Below are positions 33,813 through 44,635 of a stretch of 64,000 bases of DNA, one piece after another; positions within the stretch are counted from its first letter, which is position 1, and each line of letters begins with the position of its first letter. Under the pieces are notes generated by a model. The model made no database searches, was not told where the DNA came from, and saw only the letters and a program-made list of their open reading frames with translations. A program made the position numbers and the translations under genes. The DNA comes from Henckelia pumila (Eukaryota > Streptophyta > Magnoliopsida > Lamiales > Gesneriaceae), in the NCBI RefSeq assembly GCF_033568475.1, contig NW_027331833.1, positions 2,728,001 through 2,792,000 of the forward strand, given 5' to 3'.

Positions 33813-33900
33813 CAGGGCCGGACCGTAATATAAAAAATGAGGCAAGTGCCTCATGCCAAAAAAGTGGGGCACCAAAATTTTTTTTTTTTTTAAAAAAATA
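33813..33900 (+). mobile_element. single hAT-like transposon end
   Basis: CAGGGCCGGACCG followed by GAGGCAAGTGCCTCATG and GTGGGGCACCAAAATTTTT resembles ends of plant hAT-type elements. No partner end was found before the HSP70 gene, so it is partial or has lost its other end. Confidence 0.4.
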
Positions 33901-34558
33901 ATTAATATATATGTTAATTCATGAGCTCATTTTAAAATAAGCCCATAAATAATATTAAGAAGAAAATGAGACGATTCGAGATCATAAGACGTAACAAGAC
34001 CAAAAATGAAACTAAAATACAAGTTAAAAAATTAAAATTGTAAATGTCAGTAGATATACTTAATCCATATATAAGATTTTTTAATACGCCAGACAATTAT
34101 ATTAATATAAATTAATCGCTAAATTTATTGGTATTTTGTTTTCTAACATTGATCAAACATTTTTTTAAAAAAATTGATCTTAATTCTGTAGTGTAATTCA
34201 AATCATTGGGGGAGGTTAATTTTTAAAAAAATGTTTGACCAAGTCCATTTCCCTATATATCCCGAGCTAAACACATTCTTATATTTGACTAGGGAGTAAT
34301 AAATTAGTTATAAAAGTTTTTGTTCAATTGTCCATATCTCAATTTGATATGCGGCCACACTACGTTTTATATAGCTCATTAAAACATCAATATTTACCTT
34401 TTCATTTTCATAATTTTCACATGGCCTCGATTTAAATAATTTTTGGGTCAGTAAAATCATTATACATGGCCTCGACAAAGAAACAAAATGTTCAAATCAT
34501 GCATAATACTCCAAAGTTCGAAACCAGCATCTAACGAGTCTCCCACTACTAGCAGTAT
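33901..34558. repeat. non-coding, with a 23-25-bp inverted repeat at 34151-34240
   Basis: GATCAAACATTTTTTTAAAA (34151 on) and TTTTAAAAAAATGTTTGACC (34221-34240) are near-perfect inverted copies about 45 bases apart, like a very small MITE. No gene seen in the rest, which includes the 3' flank of the HSP70 gene. Confidence 0.5.
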
Positions 34559-36903
34559 TCAATCGTGAGCCTTCAATTTTGTAATGATAGGATCCCACAT
34601 GATGCTCAACTCCTTTCTTTTATTGTCAAATTCGTGTGTTTGCGCATCTTTGTGTTCATTCAACCACCCTATGGCAGACTTGATCTCGTCTTCTAGTTTT
34701 TCGGCATCGTTGGCCGATGATTTTGAGGCAAGTTTTCTGGTCATAGATCTGGTCTCATAAACATAATCTTCCAAAGAATTCTTTGCCTCAAATTTCTTTT
34801 TATGCTCCTCATCTTCTAACTTCAACCTTTCGGCTTCCTCCAACATTCTTTCAATCTCATCCTCAGACAACATGCCCTTGATATTGCTAATTGTGATGCT
34901 GTTTGTATTACCAGTTTTTTTATCTTCCGCAGACACAGTTAAGATGCCATTAGAATCAATTTCAAAGCAAATACTAATATCAGGGACACACCTCGGAGCA
35001 GGAGGAATGCCAGACAAAGTAAAGTTACCCAACAGAATGTTGTCGCTCGTTCTAGGCCTTTCACCCTCGCACACTTGGAAGGTCACTCTGGTTTGGTTAT
35101 CATAAGTGGTCGTTACCCCTCTGCTCTTCTTGGTAGGAACTGTGGTGTTCTTGGGGACTACTACATACATTTCATCCTCATTAATCTCCACACCAAGAGA
35201 GAGAGGGGTGACATCCCACAACACCAGATCTCGAATCTTGATTGTACCTTGGCCAGTCAAACTCGCCGCTTGAACTGCTGCACCAGAGGCTACGGCCTCA
35301 TCGGGGTGAATGTTTTTGCACAAATCCTTACCATCAAAGAAATTTTGAAGCAATTGTTGCACTTTCGGTATTCTAGTTGACCCACCAACAAGCACCACAT
35401 CTTGGATACTTTTCTTGTCCATCTCGGCATCCTTCAAACATTTTTGGACGTGGCCAATGCATTCCTCAAACAAGTCCATGTTGAGCTCCTCAAATTTGGC
35501 ACGTGTTATTTTAGAGTCAAAATCAATTGCGTCGTACAAACAATCAATTCCAATAGTTGTATGTGTCATAAAAGACAGATTCCTCTTTGCCCTCTCACAA
35601 GCTGTCCTCAATCTTCTCAATGCTCGCGAGTTGTCTCTTATGTCCTTTTTGTGCTTCCTCTTGAACTCTTCAACGAAATGGTTCAACATTCTGTTGTCAA
35701 AATCCTCTCCTCCAAGGTGGGTGTCACCCGCAACTGACTTAACTTTAACGATGCTATCCGCCATCGTGAGAAGAGAAACATCAAAAGTACCACCACCAAG
35801 GTCAAAAATAAGAACAATTTTTTCACTGCTAGACTTCTGGTCGAGACTGTAGGCAATGGCCGCAGCAGTTGGTTCGACAATGATACGCAAGACATTTAAC
35901 CCAGAAATGATTCCGGCATCCCTGGTTGCTCGCCGTTGGGAATCATTGAAGTATGCAGGTACAGTAATAACTGCATTTTTCACTTTACATCCAAGATAAG
36001 CTTCTGCAATCTCCTTCATCTTGATGAGGACCATTGAAGAAATCTCTTCAGCAGCAAATTCTCTCTCTTTACCTTTGTAGGTAACCACAATCATTGGCTT
36101 ATCGTTACGACCAGAAACGACCTTGAATGGCCAAAGCATCAAATCTTTTTGTACAAAAGGGTCGCTAAATCTCCTACCAATAAGTCTCTTTGCATCTGCC
36201 AAGTAAATTTTATTGTGGAAGCATCATATTTCTTTTTCAGTATAACAAGACTATGATCCAAATGCATCAAATGACTAGAGTTTTTTGTTCAGTAAGAATT
36301 CCTAAGTTCTGCTATTGCTATCATTACCGCACACATAAATACAAACAGAAGCAACACCCGATAACATCTTAACTCAACATAATCCCGAGATCGACCAAAG
36401 GTCTAAGAGTCCAATTCATTGTCATACTGAATCCTTTCAAAATCACATATGCTTTTAGAGAGAGAAAACCAGAATCTAAGATAAAACAAAGAGCACAATT
36501 TAGTTCTATTCGGAACACCAATTTTAAATCACATATACTTGCAGATTGAGCTTATTCTAGGGAAAAAAAATACATATTAGAGCATTGATGAACAGTTAGA
36601 AATAGCACTGATTAACAAGATGAAACCCATGAAACAAGGCAAGATACAGAGGTGAACTAAGGATGAAACTGGGAATCATAATGCCTCACCAAAAACAGTG
36701 TTGGTGGGGTTCAAGGCGACGACATTCTTGGCAGCATCGCCGATGAGGCGTTCGGTTTCATTGAAAGCTACATAAGAAGGCGTGACTCGGTTGCCCTGAT
36801 CATTGGGTATAATCTGCAAGCGATCGTCCCGCCACACCGCCACGCATGAGTAAGTGGTGCCCAGATCGATCCCAATCGCCGGCCCTTCGAATTCTCCCGC
36901 CAT
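34559..36903 (-). CDS. cytosolic-type HSP70 lacking the C-terminal EEVD tail
   Basis: Exons 36903-36690 and 36195-34559, split at Phe-Asp codon 71/72, the conserved plant HSP70 intron position, give 616 residues. N-terminal ATPase: [44 protein letters not shown]; linker DVTPLSLG; substrate-binding beta domain and part of the lid follow. HSP70s bind and release unfolded peptides in an ATP cycle. The protein stops at [10 protein letters not shown], about 30 residues short of cytosolic HSP70s, so the Gly-rich tail and EEVD motif that dock TPR co-chaperones are missing; no EEVD codons follow the stop. Sequence is more divergent than usual (for example [14 protein letters not shown]). Arabidopsis has similarly truncated HSP70T proteins, so it may be functional. 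A transposon lies about 85 bases upstream of the ATG. Confidence 0.9.
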
Positions 36904-36975
36904 TGTAGAATAATATTAATGGGAAAGTGAAATTGAAAAAGCGCTGAAATCGGCTGAGTTAGCACTGAAAGGACT

Positions 36976-36983
36976 TTCTTGAA
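36976..36983 (-). promoter_or_regulatory. two-unit heat-shock-element-like site
   Basis: TTCTTGAA (TTC-nn-GAA, palindromic) about 75 bases before the HSP70 ATG and five bases from the adjoining transposon end. Two units are below the three normally needed for strong heat-shock factor binding. Confidence 0.3.
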
Positions 36984-36987
36984 AATG

Positions 36988-38191
36988 GGGAGAGTCTATG
37001 CTACTCCTGGAGGAGTACACTCCCTCTCCATATGTTGACACGTGTGCACTTTATTTCTTTTTCTTTACTCTTTCCAGTTCTCTCTCCCTTTTTCCATCAA
37101 TTATCTTCTTTGTTTTCTTCTCTTATTTTTTCTCCATTCGGTTATTATTTTGTTTCTTCTTTTGCTAATTTTTTTATTTTATTTATTCACTTTTACAGTT
37201 TTACTTATAACCATATCATTCTTATAATTTTTTTTAAACATAAATATTTATAAACAAGATATCCTAAAAAAATAAAGATTTGATTTTGAATAATAAATTT
37301 AAATGATAAATTTATTTGATAGAACATATAAATTTAAAAATTACGAGGAATTTTCATTTATTAAAAAATAACTCTTTGTAAAATATTGTTTTTACACACA
37401 AAGTTTACTAAAAATAATACATAAATTTTTTATTTATGCAGTTTATTTATTATTATCTAAGCTAAATTATAAAAAAAATATGAATAAATAAAATAAAAGT
37501 ATAACGACACATTATTTTAAATAATTTTAAAAATTATTATTAACTAGACTCCTTTAAACTAGGTGGAGAAATTTTAACATATAATTAATTTTTTCGCACA
37601 GTTACAAGTTACAAAAAAAATTAAAATTTGTGTTAAAAAAAACAAACAAAAAACTACATGAATTTGAAGTTAAAAATAAATATACATTCTGGTGTAATTT
37701 TAGCATTAGTTAAATTTTTAGTTTTATTAAATGACGAATATAATTTATAATTATTTTTAATGTTAAACTATCTTACTTTAAAATTTTAAAATTTAACAAA
37801 AACATTACAAATAATTGAAAGACGCAATGATGATTTGTTTGTGGATGATTATAATATTGATAAGAAGTTAAAAAAAATTTCTACTAAATATAAATTCATC
37901 ATAAGTTTTAAAACTTATTATGATGATGTATTTTTTTGATGATGGTATGAATGACCAATTGACCAATGGTTAGAACTTAGAAATAAAAATAAAATAATGA
38001 AATATAATTTTTTTTAAAAAAAACATTAGTAAAAGGAAGAGAAAATAAGAAAGAAAACAACCAAAAGAATGGGTGGAAAGCAAGAAAGAAGATATAAAAT
38101 AAACAAGAAAAAGTAATAAACAAATGAAATGAGACACATGTCAACAAATAAAGAAGGGGGGAGTATAGCTCCTGGAGGAGCATACTCTCCC
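36988..38191. mobile_element. 1.2-kb terminal-inverted-repeat element upstream of HSP70
   Basis: Left end GGGAGAGTCTATGCTACTCC...CATATGTTGACACGTGTGCAC and, reversed, right end GGGAGAGTATGCTCCTCCAG...TTGTTGACATGTGTCTCAT form roughly 85-bp imperfect inverted repeats (36988-37075 and about 38105-38191). Each end also has a self-complementary CTCCTGGAGGAG core. The inside is AT-rich without a transposase. Long inverted repeats suggest a Mutator-like derivative, but no 9-bp target duplication is visible (only TG on both sides), so the class is open. Confidence 0.6.
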
Positions 38192-38403
38192 TGCTGGGAG
38201 ATGTGAATTCGTTATTTGTGGCAACATATATTGGACAACAATTTGCTTCATGTATTTCGGTTTCATAGAATTTGTAATCTTTTTGTGATCAGGGATGGAT
38301 CCAACAGTCAAATGAAAAATTTCTGTTTCTATTTTTGACTCGAGATAATAGCAATAGCAGTTCTGTTTCAATGTTAAAGACAACTGATGATGCGGGCTTA
38401 TGC
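38192..38403. repeat. duplicated oligopeptidase/P450 intergenic segment
   Basis: TGCTGGGAGATGTGAA, GGCAACATATATT.GACAAC and GGATGGATCCAA.A.TCAAATG match 21866-21990. This is the 3' flank shared by P450 copies A and C, and its outer border coincides with the transposon end at 38191. Confidence 0.8.
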
Positions 38404-40626
38404 TTAAAGCCGCTGCAGTAAGATTTGAACTCCATGTTGAGGCTGCATAGTGAGGACTATATTCGGCGAGTGAACGTAGTTTGGTGATATAGTGAACTTG
38501 TACCGTTGAAGGATCATTGATAGCGCTATCTTAGCTTCGTTAAATGCAAAATTCATGCCAACACACATCCGAGGTCCAGAACCGAAGGGCAGGAATGCCA
38601 CGGAATTCCCATTTGTTGATTTCGCCAATCCTTCGGAAAATCTCTCTGGTTTGAACAAGTGGGCATCCTGTCCCCATGTTTCAGGATTTCGATGCAATGC
38701 TTGAGGAAGAATCAACAGATTGACGTTTGCCGGTAACTGATACTTCCCTAGTTTAGTTTTTCTCTCTGTTCTTCGTGTAATAGTCGTCACAGGACTGTAT
38801 AGCCTCAGAGTTTCATAGATGATCATGGTTACCTACATTTCAAGAAAGAAATCATGTGTGCGAGTTGTGATTTAAAAATTTCAGCTGATATCAAGTTCAT
38901 ACTCACAGTCTTCAATCTAGCAATGCCTTCTGAGTTAGGATTCTCTTGGCCAAACAGTTGAATCAGTTCTTTTCTTGCTTCTTCTTGCCAATCCGTGTGG
39001 ATTCCAAGCAGGAGAATGCTCCAACATAGTAAGCTGTAAGTAGTTTCTTGTCCACCGAAATAGAAGGTCTTGCATTCATCGATGATTTCATCGACCGACA
39101 CCCGATTTTTGGGATCCATGTCATGGTGAACTTTAAGGAGAGATCCCAAAAAGTCACTTCCAAAATCATTAACTTGCCCTTTGCTAGCTTCGGCTTCTCG
39201 TTTCTTGACGATTTCCAGGATAGAAACACGTAGCTGTTTCTCAATCCGGTCGGCTTCAATGTCATCTTCAGTCTGAATAAGCTTTCTGCAGAATTAGTAT
39301 ATAACTTATAAGCATTGAGTAATCTGGAACTGAGGGTCTCATATTTTGAAAATCCATGCATAAATTAATAACAATTAACCACATACTTAGAGCCATAAAA
39401 TCTGATCTTAAACGAGTGTCTGGAGATCAAGGCATACAACTTTGTGAGTGTTTCGAATATCATTATCCCTTCCAAGTAACTGCTTCCGAAAGCCGTCCTG
39501 GAGATCACTTCCGAGGTCAAAAGCCTGAATTGCTCGCACACTTCAATCTCCTTTCCTTCATAATTCATCCACCTATCCACCATTGTTCTCGCGCTGGAGA
39601 TCATTTCCGGAACCATATCCTGAACCCAGAATCTATTGTTACGATTTCGGGCTTTTGGGAAAACAGCATCATTCATCCTATAACTTACACAATTGTCATT
39701 TTGTCATGTTATCGCTCAAATCATGATTTTCATCCATCAACTAGCACTATTTTTTCAACTTTAGTCCTTTTTTTCAATGGAATGCAGACATGACAGATAT
39801 GTCAGCAATATATATTTGTTTGTCACGTCATCATTTTACAATGTCACATCAACAACCGATTAAAAATAGATCAAAAATTTAAAATGTGCAAGTTGAATTG
39901 CATGAACAAAAAGTTTGTTCTCCCCTGTTTTTTTTTTAATCACAAGGCAGGTAGCATAGATACTTTTTTTTTTGAAAAAAACAATTACATGTGAGAAAAA
40001 CATGTATGATTTTGACCTTTAAGCAGTCTCCATGGAAAGCGTGATTAGCCAATCTCCTAAGCTTTGACCATTTTTCACCTTCTGCCACCACAATCCCATC
40101 TCCCACTAGTTTCTGCAAGTACCCTTCAATTTTAAGCTTCGTACACTTGCCTTCTTTATTACTAAGTATTTCTTTAATCATCCGATCTTCCATAACCACA
40201 ACGAAAGGTTTAGCTCCCATCCAGAATACGAAAACGTCGCCTGATTCAATAAAATTCCCCGACATGATCAATAACATGTGGAATCACGAAATAACATGTG
40301 ACATATCGAAAGATACCCGAAACGAATCGAGAGAAATGATTTTATTTTTTTTTATTTTTACCATAAATCTTAGACCAGGAATACAAGTGAGGCTGCAATC
40401 TTGGAAATATGTCGTGTGACAGATCCATGGGCGTGCTGCTTATTTGCTTCTTCATTTGGATGATTTCCTTGGTGTTTCCATAGATGAACTTGTATGGGGG
40501 CCCTTTGATTCCTTGGGATTCAAGTTCAAGCTGAATACGGAATGGAATCAACCACAACTTGTACAGGATAATTAAAGGGATTGATAGTAAAAGGGATGAT
40601 AGACAGATAAACAAAAGGATAATCAT
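38404..40626 (-). CDS. cytochrome P450, CYP72 clan, CYP749A-like (copy C)
   Basis: Minus-strand exons 40626-40362, 40240-40017, 39619-39387, 39285-38907 and 38832-38404 (265, 224, 233, 379 and 429 nt, the same as copy A) encode 509 residues. The ATG at 40626 aligns with copy A; a TTG four codons earlier is not needed. Motifs: anchor (LLFICLSSLLLSIPLIILY), ETLR, PERF, heme loop FGSGPRMCVG (Cys about 457). The I-helix reads FGGQETT where the others have FAGQETT/FAGHDTT; Gly is tolerated at this position in P450s. Intron 2 (397 nt) is longer than in copy A (105 nt) because of a repeat insertion. TATA-like TTATATATA is at 40694-40702, with the same spacing as in copy A. Confidence 0.9.
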
Positions 40627-40702
40627 TTCTCCGATCAAGAATTTCTGTTTGAAAGAATGGAAGTGACTTGATGCTGTTCTTTATGAAGGGAGCTTATATA
40701 TA

Positions 40703-40992
40703 TCATCCATCACCTTGACTTTTTATCTGTTTTTCGTTTATAATAATTCATCGGTTGTTCTAAACTCTACACACACATTGAATGCCACGTTCCTCTTTTT
40801 GCGATTTTGGTTCCCTTGTTAAATTTTAGGTTAACTTCTCTTATTTTTGTTTTATTTATTTTTTGTGCAATTTTAATCTATGTTATGCTGATGTGATCAA
40901 TTAGACATTGATGTGACACTGACATTTGTCGTGTTACATGAGCATTTTTAATGAAAATAATCGAAATTGCAAAAAATAAGGCGGTATGGGAC
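40703..40992. other. upstream flank of P450 copy C
   Basis: AT-rich, with a diverged dispersed repeat (GATGTGATCAATTAGACATT, GACACTGACATTTGTCGTG) also glimpsed near 1080-1170 and 39790-39870. No gene. Confidence 0.45.
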
Positions 40993-41957
40993 CAGGGGCG
41001 GTCCTAAGAAAAATGAGATCCTGAGCAAAATTTAAACTATGGACCCTTTCGTATTAACTTGAAAACTTATATATATATATATATAAATTCAAATAACATA
41101 ATTAAAATAAACCAAAATACATAAATCAATAAAGTACACAAATGAAATAAGGTTTGCATAATTCTTTAAAATAATTTAATCAACAAAAAATATTATTTAA
41201 AATTGGCTCTTCTTATGTTTTTTGAAACAAAATCATTAATTGTGTCGTCATAAGATATATATATATATTCCAATATGTTTTTTTTATGCAGATGATCGCC
41301 AAATCATTCAGTTTTTATTGACTCATTGTGGTTCTCAAATAAGATTTCAATAATTTTAACTTGAAAAAACTTTTCTCAACTGATGTACAGTCACAGGAAT
41401 AATCAATAAAATTTGATACGCAACCACGATCATAGGAAAAATATTCATTTTCAGACCTGTAATCCTCGAATTTTCAGAATCTATGTGAAATTACAACAAA
41501 TATTAACATCTTACCTTAAACCAAAATATGTGAACAAAAACATTAAATCAAAATAAGATTAAACAATATATCAAAATTCAAAAATAAAATAAAATTGAAC
41601 AGGAGTCTTGTAATTCATACCATGGATCATTTTGTTGAATGCGTTTCAACGTTTGTGTATTTTCGTAAATTTTGTACTTCTCTATTTTCTGAATTTTTAA
41701 ACTATTGATAGTCAATTCACGTAATCGCACGCAACCACAAACTAACAAAAGAGCAAAGTATTATCGAAACTCTCAAAATTAAAAACTCATACCCTTTTTT
41801 TATGTGAATGAATTTTATGTGAGAAAATAATATATAATATTTATATATAAATAAATATATATATATAATAATTTTTAAAAAAAAAAATTTTGGGGCCCCA
41901 CACATGGGTGGGGCCCTGGGCACGTGCCCTGGCTCCCCGGGGCCAGGGCCGCCCCTG
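40993..41957 (-). mobile_element. hAT transposon deletion derivative (965 bp)
   Basis: Inverted ends CAGGGGCGGTCCT and, reversed, CAGGGGCGGCCCTGG are flanked by a perfect 8-bp target duplication TATGGGAC (40985-40992 and 41958-41965), diagnostic for hAT. The minus strand keeps a piece of the transposase C-terminus (next entry). The right end has extra GC-rich palindromes (GGGCACGTGCCC, GGGGCCCCACACATGGGTGG). Confidence 0.9.
41215..41428 (-). pseudogene. hAT transposase C-terminal (dimerisation) remnant
   Basis: Minus-strand frame with DCTSVEKSFFKLKLLKSYLR, TTMSQ, then a stop and KLNDLAIICI. This is the SxERxFSxLKxIKxxLRxxMxxxRLxxLxxLxI motif of the hAT family dimerisation region. In-frame stop near 41316; the rest of the transposase is missing. 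Confidence 0.75.
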
Positions 41958-41965
41958 TATGGGAC

Positions 41966-42360
41966 TAAAACTGAAATTCGATAAAATAGTTGATCAAAGT
42001 CATAAAAAAAATCAAATATTTAAGAGAAATTGTAGTTGGTTTTTCAAAAATTAAAAATCAAAAAATCAAAAAATAAATAAACAAACAAAATGGTCTGTCG
42101 GTTGGTAATGAAGCATATTCAGACAAGTTGTGATTAGAAAATATATATTGTGGGAATAGGGGCGGATCCAGGACTCCATGTTCGCGGGGACCGTGTTCGC
42201 ATATAAAATGATGAAAATAATTATTATATGTTTCTATAATTTTCAATAACATGAATACAATTTTTTTAAAAAATAAATATTTATAATATCAAAAGTTAAT
42301 ATTAATTCTTTTCCCAATTAAAAGGAAATCCAAATATTTTGTAAAAGATATTTTTGATTA
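41966..42360. other. non-coding, with a transposon-end-like scrap
   Basis: TAGGGGCGGATCCAGGACTCC at about 42158-42178 resembles a hAT-type end without a visible partner. The last bases GATTA (42356-42360) are the candidate target duplication of the gypsy element that starts at 42361; its other copy would be outside the window. Confidence 0.4.
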
Positions 42361-44534
42361 TGTGACGACCCGAGTTCTAATCTCTCAATAAACATTAATC
42401 AACAATAATAGACAATAATCAATGTCTAAACAAAAGAATAAATAAATTTTTTTTTTTTTAAAATGGATTGCCCTGCGCACGCGCGGGTATCGCCCCTCGC
42501 GCGTGCGCCGGCCAATGTGCCCGAAGTCTCAAGGGCTAGCTCGCGCGCGCGCGAGTACTTGCTCGCCCGTGCGCAGGCCACTGCACCAGAAAAAAAATGC
42601 TCAGCTGCTGTCAAAAATGGTTCTTCATGCATTTCCATCCAAGATCAACTCAAACAAGGATTTATTCATGATCTAATCCATAGCAACATCTAACATGCAT
42701 TCTAACATGCTATACAATGGATACAATTAGATCATAACAAGCCTTATAATCATAAATCAAGACTTTCCAAAATATGCAAGACACATTGCTCTATAGCAAT
42801 ATCAAGATACATCATGTTGTTTTAAGGATTTACATCACATCTCAATTCCTATAAACATCAACAAGACAACAACTAAATCATCTACAAGTCTTGGTACAAG
42901 TATCTAAAATATGCTCATGTTTAGAATTCAACTCTACATCATGACAGCTCACTCAACTCATCTAACTCGGATCATCACGTTATGTTCATCTCATTCCCTT
43001 GTTCTTCAAGTACGCCTTTGCCCGGTTCCACTCCCTCCTATTGCAATGACACATACAACAAAACAATAGCCGGATAACTCCGGTGAGAAGTAGATTTCCC
43101 AGTAAAAGCGACTAAACATGCATAACAAACATATATCAAGATCATGATATAAAGATAAATACAATGCATGTTTTCAAAACAAGGTTCATTTCGTCCTTCG
43201 TCATTTGGGATCCCGAGAAGTAGATATCATAACTAATCCACCGACTCTCCCGATCGAGGTGGGGTTACTTATCTTTCTTCTCTAGACTTTGAAGCAATCA
43301 TATATGCAAATCAGACGCCAGGCTAAAACAACCACCCAGGCCATACATATACGATTCCACAAATCGTCTATTCGAACGTTTCCGTTCATTTCAAAATCAA
43401 GGAATAAGTCTTCAAGATGAATGCAACATATATCATCATCAAGGCATTCATAACATCAACAAATTATTCAACAACTCAAATGAAAACACATAAGAGCAAT
43501 TAAGCAAACAAATATGTGATTTAGGGGAACTCGATACAAACCATCTCGAGTTGTATTCCCAATCAATTAGTAGTCCACTTTTACCTTTCAAATATGGTGT
43601 TTAGGATGTCTTCGAACTTGTCAAAGTCTGTACAAGATCAATCACCAAAAACTCATCTCAAAATCTGCTCAAATTCAATCCAAACTTCAACAAGACTTCA
43701 AGGCAAACTCTACCAACCTTGTTCTATCTTCAATCGGTTTCAGAGGCGATGTTCTCGAGTTTACATGCCCTGTTTATGCGCTGAAAACATAGCATACAAC
43801 CAAAGGAAGCATCAGCTAATAATCCAGCAACATCTAAGTTCAAGAACAATAGCAAATTGCTTCAAATCAAGAGTTCGACGGCATATCGGTATAACTCGGC
43901 GATTCCGAACATATCTACCACATTTCTAACATGTATATCAGCTGTTGAAGCTTCACAACCAACATATCAGCAGGTATAAGGATCAAATTATAGTTGGGAA
44001 TTCATAAGAACATGAGATACAAATCAATCTTCAACCCAACTTCAAGATTATCATAGATAGAAGCTCAACAATCACAAATCATATACAACATCTGATATCT
44101 GCCATTTTCAAATGACCAAACACTGATGAACAAAGAAGAAACTTACATCAAATCGAAGGTCTTGTCGAGAGGATTCCAAAACATCTTTCAGAATCGAAAT
44201 CGGATATCCGTAGCTCAAGATACGTGGATTGAAAGATGAAGATGAAACTTGGAATTCTCTTTTGCTCTCAATCGGTTTCTTCTCTTTTTCTTTTGCTGAG
44301 TAAGTCTGATGGAATACACGTGCATGCTGAGCAATACATCCAATTTCTGATAAGTTCATTAGAAATTTCACTTTAGCCCCTTAACTATTCAATAATTGCA
44401 ATTCAGTCCTCAATTTCTCAATTTATTCAATTTCAATCCTAAATAATTTAAGAATATTAGAATTTAAATCAAAACTCCAAATATTCCCAAATTAAATATT
44501 CTCGGATCAAAATTAAATAATTTTGGGCGTTACA
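42361..44534 (-). mobile_element. 3' LTR of a Ty3/gypsy chromovirus (2174 bp)
   Basis: Plus-strand borders TGTGACGACCC and GGGCGTTACA, i.e. TGTAACGCCC...GGGTCGTCACA on the element's strand. On the pol side it is preceded by a purine-rich tract (reverse of ATTCTCCCCCACTAAAA, 44535-44551). The pol on the same strand ends about 100 bases upstream, so this is the 3' LTR. The 5' LTR lies beyond the right edge of the window. It includes a GC-rich hairpin block (next entry). Confidence 0.88.
42473..42590. repeat. GC-rich hairpin block in the gypsy LTR
   Basis: GCGCACGCGCG and CGCGCGTGCGC (11-bp perfect arms, about 42476-42508), then a self-complementary CTCGCGCGCGCGCGAG (about 42540-42555) and CCGTGCGCAGG, which pairs back with the first CCTGCGCACGCG. 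Surrounding sequence is AT-rich. Confidence 0.8.
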
Positions 44535-44635
44535 ATTCTCCCCCACTAAAACACGATTTCGTCCTCGAAATTTGAAGTAATATCCACAGATCATATATCA
44601 AATATCAGATAATAGAAAATTAAAGAAGACCCACA

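Noticed and set aside
34872-35852. Several plus-strand frames of 77-145 codons opposite the HSP70 exon
   Set aside because: Shadows of the HSP70 coding sequence; no independent features.
38404-39149. Gly instead of Ala in the copy C I-helix (FGGQETT) as a sign of loss of function
   Set aside because: Gly is an accepted residue at this position in the (A/G)GX(D/E)T(T/S) motif; all other motifs are intact.
40627-40638. Upstream TTG start for P450 copy C
   Set aside because: The ATG at 40626 aligns with the start of copy A and gives the same exon size; plants rarely use TTG.
42463-42693. 76- and 70-codon frames on both strands over the GC-rich block of the gypsy LTR
   Set aside because: Open frames arise from the Ala/Arg-coding GC repeats; they lie within an LTR and overlap on opposite strands.
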